The notes below the pieces were generated by a model. That model was given only the letters and a program-made list of their open reading frames with translations. It was not told where the DNA came from and did not search any database. Below are positions 46,344 to 51,044 of a stretch of DNA of 51,044 nucleotides, piece after piece; position 1 is the stretch's first letter, and the number at the start of each line of letters is the position of its first letter. The translations under genes and the position numbers were made by a program. Origin of the DNA: Bacillota bacterium (GTDB lineage Bacteria; Bacillota; Clostridia; Lachnospirales; CAG-274). The DNA is taken from the NCBI GenBank assembly GCA_017460805.1, contig JAFUAF010000008.1:1-51044 (forward strand), given 5' to 3'.

Positions 46344-46385
46344 AAAGACCTTACCGACATTTAAGTTTGTCGGTAGGGTCTTTTT
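46344..46385 (+). terminator. terminator downstream of guaA
   Basis: A long stem (46344-46359 with 46368-46383, one G-T pair) around an 8-base loop, ending in five T. It may be part of the integrated element, since TGGCAACA repeats (about 46314-46330) typical of integrase attachment regions lie just before it. Confidence 0.8.
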
Positions 46386-46390
46386 CAATT

Positions 46391-46867
46391 TCACGAATTT
46401 AAAATTTCGTCGATATCACTAATAGCAGACTGAGGATAGTTATAACGCCACTCATCATATTCCTCTTTTGTTATCTCATCATTAAGGCACTTCTCCGACA
46501 TCTGCTGCCATGCAAGGAATTTTTCAAACAGAACAGGGTAATGGTCATTAAAGACCTTTTCGGGCGTAAGGCAGAGTTCACCGTCGATATTTTTTATTTT
46601 CAATCCATACATATCTTCAAGTGCGAACAATGTCATCATCAGGCCGTTGTAGGTGTCTATTTCGGGGACATTGATAGCTTCGGGGCTGACATCAAGCACC
46701 TCGGCAATGCTTTTAAGCATATCTTCTTTCGGAACCCTCGCCTCGGATTCGTACTGGGCGATACGCACATCGCTTGTTTTGTCCGTAAAACCGACCGCAA
46801 GACCAAGCTCTTTTTGGGTCATACTTTTTAAATTTCTGAAATATTTGATTCTTTGTCCGATTGCCAT
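46391..46867 (-). CDS. Xre-family repressor of the integrative element
   Basis: The 158-residue protein has an N-terminal helix-turn-helix (MTQKELGLAVGFTDKTSDVRI split at the turn; about residues 16-60) and an acidic C-terminal half of unknown fold. The ATG at 46867 is chosen because AGAGGTGG sits 5 bases upstream; a GTG nine bases earlier is possible. It diverges from the excisionase/integrase genes, and operator-like repeats lie on both sides of the intergenic gap. Expected role: repression of excision functions. Confidence 0.8.
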   Translation of the reverse strand: MAIGQRIKYFRNLKSMTQKELGLAVGFTDKTSDVRIAQYESEARVPKEDMLKSIAEVLDVSPEAINVPEIDTYNGLMMTLFALEDMYGLKIKNIDGELCLTPEKVFNDHYPVLFEKFLAWQQMSEKCLNDEITKEEYDEWRYNYPQSAISDIDEILNS

Positions 46868-46879
46868 ATTTTCCACCTC

Positions 46880-47032
46880 TAAACATATTTGTTTTACCTA
46901 TTGTAACATATCTAAAATATAAATGCAACAAAAACTTAAACAAAAAAGTTAAGATTTTTTAAAAAACCACTTGACTTAACGCAAAATGTTTAGTATAATG
47001 TATAGCATCACACAACTAAACAAATATGTTTA
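46880..47032. promoter_or_regulatory. divergent control region with paired operators
   Basis: Operator-like TAAACATATTTGTTT (46880-46894) and its reverse complement within TAAACAAATATGTTTA (47017-47032) flank the gap. The strong rightward promoter TTGACT (46971-46976), 17 bases, TATAAT (46994-46999) lies between them. The second operator overlaps the expected transcript start region. Confidence 0.7.
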
Positions 47033-47063
47033 GGCTAAATAAGTACGAAAGGGGGCAGATTTT

Positions 47064-47240
47064 ATGTCAAATTTTATGAGTGCCGCTGATGTGGCAAAAG
47101 AACTCGGTGTAGGCAGGACTAAATCACAGCAGATAGTCAAGGAACTTAACGCCGAGTTGGAGAAAATGGGCTATCTTACTGTACAGGGCAAGATAAGCCG
47201 AAAGTTTTTTGAGAAAAGATACATTTATAATGAGGAATGA
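47064..47240 (+). CDS. excisionase-like small HTH protein 1
   Basis: A 58-residue protein with a MerR/excisionase-type winged helix: MSAADVAKELGVGRTKSQQI, then KMGYLTVQGKISRKFFEKRY. AAAGGGGG is upstream. It is paralogous to the next gene, with the same order SAADVAKEL, GKISRKFFEK. Such proteins act as recombination directionality factors next to tyrosine integrases. Confidence 0.75.
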   Translation: MSNFMSAADVAKELGVGRTKSQQIVKELNAELEKMGYLTVQGKISRKFFEKRYIYNEE

Positions 47241-47264
47241 TTTAAAAAAGAGGGGAGAGATTCT

Positions 47265-47441
47265 ATGTCAAAGTTTATTACAGCCGCAGAAGTGGCAGAG
47301 GAGCTGAACGTGTCAATGTCCTGCGCATACAAGATAGTGCAGAACTTGAACGAGGAATTAAGGAAGATGGGTTTCTTTACCGTTTCGGGCAAGGTAAACC
47401 GCAAGTTTTTCGAGAAGAAATTTATGTACGAGGGGGAATGA
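47265..47441 (+). CDS. excisionase-like small HTH protein 2
   Basis: Also 58 residues and clearly related to the preceding gene (ITAAEVAEELNVSMSCAYKI, then MGFFTVSGKVNRKFFEKKF). AGGGGAGAG is upstream. Its stop overlaps the first possible integrase start by 4 bases (ATGA), so the two are coupled. The tandem pair probably arose by duplication. Confidence 0.75.
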   Translation: MSKFITAAEVAEELNVSMSCAYKIVQNLNEELRKMGFFTVSGKVNRKFFEKKFMYEGE

Positions 47442-47443
47442 AT

Positions 47444-48448
47444 ATGTCGGTATACAAGGACAACAAAACAGGAACATGGCGGGTTTTATATCGCTATACG
47501 GACTTGAACGGCGATCGCAAGCAGACCAGCAAGCGCGGTTTCGCCACTAAAAAAGAAGCGACACAGTGGGAACATGAGCAGATGCTAAAACAGGACAGCA
47601 AGCTGGATATGACCTTTGAGAGCTTCTATGAAATTTATGAACACGACAAGCGTATGCGTGTCAAAGAAAACACTTGGGAGTCAAAGGCGCATATCGCAAG
47701 AACAAAGATACTGCCGTATTTTGGCAAGCGAAAGTTAGACGAGATAGAGCCGAAAGATGTTATTGCATGGCAGAACATTATGATGAAAGCTAAAGACAGC
47801 AGGGGTAAAAGCTATTCGGAGAACTATTTGAAAACTGTACATAGTCAGCTGAGTGCGATCTTCAATCACGCTGTCAGGTATTACAATCTGAAAGTCAATC
47901 CTGCGGCAAGAGCAGGGACAATGGGTTCGGAACACCGCAAGGAGATGTTATTCTGGACAAAAGAGGAGTATCTGAAATTCGCGGAAGCAGTTATGGATAA
48001 GCCGATTTCGTACTATGCTTTTGAACTGCTGTATTGGTCGGGGATAAGGCTCGGCGAGCTTCTTGCCCTCACACCCGCCGATTTCGATTTTGAAAAATCG
48101 ACTTTGACGATAAACAAATCTTATCAGCGTTTAAAGGGCAAAGATGTTATCACTTCGCCCAAAACGCCGAAGTCAAACCGTACTATTAAAATGCCGAAAT
48201 TCCTTTGTGATGAAATGCAGGATTTTATAAGTATGATGTACGGCATCGAAAAAGACGAGAGGGTGTTTCCTATTTCCAAAGCCTATCTGCATCACGAAAT
48301 GGACAGGGGAGCAAAGAAAAGCGGGGTAAAAAGGGTTCGTATCCATGACCTCAGGCACCCGTATGTCAAGCAAAAACTAAAAAATATTTTAATTTTTTTT
48401 ATTTACGGGCTTAGCTCTCAAAGTCCCGTATCTTCCATTCGACCTTAA
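47444..48448 (+). pseudogene. tyrosine integrase, C-terminally truncated by insertion
   Basis: A phage/ICE integrase: Arm DNA-binding N-terminus (1-55), core-binding SAM-like domain (about 60-165), then the catalytic domain with the first Arg in GIRLGELLAL and RIHDLRH (His and second Arg). Just after this, at about 48358, similarity stops and an unrelated AT-rich tail (PYVKQKLKNIL and so on) runs to a chance stop at 48448. The second His region and the Tyr nucleophile are lost, so it should be inactive. ATG 47444 has GAGGGGG 8 bases upstream; 47438 is an alternative. Confidence 0.85.
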
Positions 48449-49922
48449 TACTCTTATCGGGGTATACATACACTTTTTCGATAAGTGCATCCGATAATGC
48501 TTGTGTTAAGGTAGTTTCATTTTTCAGGTCTTTTAAAATATCTTTCAGTCTTGCTTTTGAAGCATTATGTGCTTTTGCTGTTTCGGCAGATTTTAAGCCT
48601 ATGCGCTTTTGCTGTTCGAATTGCTGCATTTCGGCATTGCACCGGTCTTTAAGTGTCTTAAATTCTTCGACACTTATTTCATTCGATACAAATTTTTCAT
48701 AAAGGCTTTGCTTCTGCTGTTGGCACATGTCTATTTTTTCATCTATTGCGGTAAGTTGCTCTATACAGCTTGCAATGCCGCTATCTTCCTGCTGTTCCAG
48801 TGCCTTTTTACGATGCATGATCATATCAAAAATCTGCTTGTGCAAGGCTTCTTCCGATATGCTCAGCTTATAGCATGGCTCATCACTGTACAGCCTTGTA
48901 TACTTGCATTTAAAGCGGGAATTTTTGGCTTTTATGTACTCCATAGAGTGGCCACAGCAACCGCAAAACACTTTTGAACGAAGCGGATATATGCGGAAGT
49001 TTTGTCCTTTTTTCTTGTATACGGGCCTTGTATCTTTTGCTTTTTGGAACATTTCTTCCGAAACTATTGCGGGATGATGATTCGGGATCTTTACCCATTC
49101 ATCCTCAGCTTTCCAAACCCGCCGCTTACTTCCGACATCCGTAACCTGTCTTTTGCCCATAACATACATGCCCATATATATTTCGTTTGAAAGTATATTT
49201 GCTATCGTTTCCGATTTCCAAAACTTGCATTTTGAAATATCACAGCTGCTTAAGCCTTTTTGCGTTTTGTATTGCATGGGCGTGGGTATGCCTTTGTCGG
49301 AAAGGTGCTTTGCTATTTGCGTTTTGGGCATTCCATCTGTATACAGCCTAAATATTGTTCTGATATTATCGGCTACTTCCTCATCGATTATGAGTTTTTT
49401 GTTTTCATCAAATTTATAACCGTAAGGATATTGGCCTGTGCAGTATTCGCCGTTTCGTATCCTTATTTGTCTTGCAGTCTTTACCTTGACCGATATATCG
49501 CGGCTGTAATACTCATTTATCAGATATTTGAACGCTATATTCATCCCGCCCGTATCGCCCTTATGCTCATCACTGTCAAAACAATCGCTTACGGAAATGA
49601 AGCGAACATTAAACAGCGGGAAAACCTGTTGGGTGAAATAGCCGACTTCTATGCTGTTTCTGCCAAACCTTGAAAAGTCCTTGACAAGAATGCAGTTTAT
49701 CTTATTCAGCTGTATATCCGACAAAAGCCTTTGCACTGCGGGCCTTTCAAAATTTGTTCCCGTATAGCCGTTGTCCGTATATTCAACGATCTTCACATTT
49801 GGCATTGGCATATTTTCGGCATATTTTGTAAGCAGCATCCTTTGGGATTCTATGCTGATACTCTCGCTTCTTACATCGTCAACGGATAATCGAAGGTATA
49901 TTGCCACTGTATAATCAGTCAT
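48411..49922 (-). CDS. large serine recombinase, downstream gene of a tandem pair
   Basis: A 503-residue large serine recombinase. The resolvase domain (about 1-145) has catalytic Ser13 in YLRLS and DFSRFGRNS; then the recombinase domain (about 160-270), a zinc ribbon (VFCGCCG...CKYT...PCYKL, about 315-350), and a coiled coil (about 375-460). It integrates and excises elements by serine chemistry. The ATG at 49922 overlaps the upstream recombinase's stop by 8 bases. It is complete, with the short form's usual length. Confidence 0.93.
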   Translation of the reverse strand: MTDYTVAIYLRLSVDDVRSESISIESQRMLLTKYAENMPMPNVKIVEYTDNGYTGTNFERPAVQRLLSDIQLNKINCILVKDFSRFGRNSIEVGYFTQQVFPLFNVRFISVSDCFDSDEHKGDTGGMNIAFKYLINEYYSRDISVKVKTARQIRIRNGEYCTGQYPYGYKFDENKKLIIDEEVADNIRTIFRLYTDGMPKTQIAKHLSDKGIPTPMQYKTQKGLSSCDISKCKFWKSETIANILSNEIYMGMYVMGKRQVTDVGSKRRVWKAEDEWVKIPNHHPAIVSEEMFQKAKDTRPVYKKKGQNFRIYPLRSKVFCGCCGHSMEYIKAKNSRFKCKYTRLYSDEPCYKLSISEEALHKQIFDMIMHRKKALEQQEDSGIASCIEQLTAIDEKIDMCQQQKQSLYEKFVSNEISVEEFKTLKDRCNAEMQQFEQQKRIGLKSAETAKAHNASKARLKDILKDLKNETTLTQALSDALIEKVYVYPDKSIKVEWKIRDFES

Positions 49923-51044
49923 TGTCACACACCTCCGTATTAAACTCATTGTCGAATGTATATTTTATTTCTATACGGTTATCACTGTAAACCGTTATCT
50001 TATCAATAAGCGTATCAATAAGTTTCTTTGTAAAGTTTTCATTCTTTAAAAGCTCCGATACCATATCTTCGGTCTCACAAAACTTATCATACTCCTGCTT
50101 AAGCCTGTTTTGCTTGTTTTCAATATCGTTTACCGAATGAACGGCATCCGATATTTTTTGTGCATAAGATTCCCGCAAGTCCCTATATTCTTCGGCTGTA
50201 ATGATATTATTTACAAGATTTTCGTATAAAGTGCTTAAATAATTACGGTTTTGAGAAATATATGCTTTCAGCCTTTGAAGTTCCTTGTTTTGCTCGGTTA
50301 TTCTCGATTTATCATAAAGCAGGTCATACAGCTTATTTTTGTTCTCGACAAGTATGTCTAATTGAGAACCGAGAGCAATTAGGATAACATCAAATATCTC
50401 ATCCTCGTATATTTTGCCGGTTTCGCAGGAATTATTACGAATCTGATTTGAGGCACAAAAGAAATTGTACCTGTCCTTTGTTTTCGTGCGGTGATTTCTG
50501 CCCCGCAGCATGATCCTGCCGCAGTAGCCGCATACTATTTTACCTTTAAATATATTTTCGGTATAGGTATCTATCTGCTTTTTACCAAACTCCTCTTTTG
50601 CCGTTATAAGTCTTTGCTGTACCTTATCAAACAATTCCTGTGATATAATAGCTTCATGGGTGCCGGCAACTGTTATCCATTTATCGGCGGTTTGAGAGAT
50701 CTTTTTGTGGTTGCACTTTGCAGATTTTCCTTGAACCAGCTTTCCGATATATATTTCTCTTTCTAAGATATTCCTCAGTGATTTTGAGCACCAAACCGTT
50801 GATACAGAGCTTTTTAACCCGCCTTTGTAATCATAGCTGTTCGGTGCCGGTATCCCGTCATTGGTCAGTTTATTACAAATACTTCTTATCGAATCCCCGT
50901 CCGCATAACTTTCAAATATCATTTTGACGATAGATGCGGTGTCGGGATTTACAATAAGTTTGTGCTTGTCATTCGGGTCTTTGATATATCCGTATATTGC
51001 TCTTGCGGCTACATATTGACCCTCGCGCATGGCTTGCTTTCTCT
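49915..51044 (-). CDS. large serine recombinase, upstream gene (5' part outside window)
   Basis: Only the C-terminal part is visible. The frame is open to the window edge (RKQAMREGQYVAARAIYGY), so the resolvase domain with the catalytic Ser is outside. Visible pieces are the recombinase domain, a zinc ribbon (KIVCGYCG...FFCASN...SCETG) and a coiled coil. It ends EVCDND at 49915, overlapping the downstream recombinase start. The two coiled-coil and C-terminal regions differ, so they are diverged partners rather than a recent duplicate. Confidence 0.9.
   Translation of the reverse strand, partial: RKQAMREGQYVAARAIYGYIKDPNDKHKLIVNPDTASIVKMIFESYADGDSIRSICNKLTNDGIPAPNSYDYKGGLKSSVSTVWCSKSLRNILEREIYIGKLVQGKSAKCNHKKISQTADKWITVAGTHEAIISQELFDKVQQRLITAKEEFGKKQIDTYTENIFKGKIVCGYCGRIMLRGRNHRTKTKDRYNFFCASNQIRNNSCETGKIYEDEIFDVILIALGSQLDILVENKNKLYDLLYDKSRITEQNKELQRLKAYISQNRNYLSTLYENLVNNIITAEEYRDLRESYAQKISDAVHSVNDIENKQNRLKQEYDKFCETEDMVSELLKNENFTKKLIDTLIDKITVYSDNRIEIKYTFDNEFNTEVCDND

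Larger units (their letters stand above)
46255..51044. mobile_element. integrative element at the 3' end of guaA (left part)
   Basis: Begins immediately after guaA with TGGCAACA direct repeats (46314-46321 and 46323-46330 region), then an Xre repressor, divergent operator/promoter, two excisionase-like genes and a tyrosine integrase. Its body is interrupted by a second element from about 48358. The far end lies outside the window, so the attachment repeat cannot be seen. Confidence 0.7.
48358..51044. mobile_element. second element with tandem serine recombinases, inserted in the integrase
   Basis: From about 48358 the integrase reading gives way to foreign sequence carrying two leftward large serine recombinase genes, whose last stop lies about 50 bases inside the boundary. 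The element continues past the right edge. Typical target sites of such recombinases are very short, so no obvious duplication is expected. Confidence 0.75.

Overview
The window is a chromosomal origin region of a low-to-mid GC Gram-positive bacterium, most likely a gut Clostridia of the Oscillospiraceae/Ruminococcaceae type. This rests on the oriC gene order (dnaA-dnaN-yaaA-recF), Bacillus-type parS sites, a T-box on pheST, Gram-positive Shine-Dalgarno sequences and many extended -10 promoters. The species assignment is inference only.

Layout. 1-2.2 kb holds cinA-recA and two tRNAs (Met, Val), all leftward. 2.2-5.5 kb is a leftward operon: Lrp-type regulator, aminotransferase, sirtuin and an anchored alpha/beta hydrolase. 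5.6-9.6 kb is dnaA-dnaN-yaaA-recF, leftward. The DnaA-box cluster lies at 9.6-9.75 kb, with weaker boxes between dnaA and dnaN. Right of the origin, 10-16.4 kb runs rightward: an unpaired fumarase alpha subunit, an unpaired sugar-ABC permease, then gyrB and gyrA. So the usual dnaA...gyrBA cluster is split, and its two halves diverge from the origin. 16.5-21.9 kb is leftward: a reduced RtcB-like protein, serS, a HAD phosphatase, a DUF4446 protein, parB and parA. Three perfect 16-bp parS sites are interspersed.

22-27 kb is a rightward ABC exporter operon: one ATPase, two ABC-2 permeases and a large anchored extracytoplasmic protein. 27-36.6 kb holds malic enzyme, a DUF3592-like protein, phosphoglucomutase, a PH-like protein, three envelope proteins (one frameshifted), hairpin repeats, an SPFH/zinc-ribbon protein and an ECF sigma/anti-sigma pair. 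36.7-40.5 kb is pheST under a phenylalanine T-box.

The right end is accessory DNA. 40.6-44.6 kb is an AT-rich restriction-modification cassette between pheST and guaA: controller, PD-(D/E)xK endonuclease, beta-class methylase, HEPN-like protein and a convergent D12-class methylase. Imperfect 22-bp direct repeats flank it. Immediately downstream of guaA lies an integrative element (Xre repressor, two paired operators, two excisionase-like proteins, tyrosine integrase). Its integrase is cut off by a second element that carries two translationally coupled large serine recombinases and runs off the right edge.

The strongest candidates for something undescribed are the HEPN-containing two-methylase R-M cassette, the element-in-element at guaA, and the RtcB paralogue that has lost its guanylylation motif and sits against a parS site.
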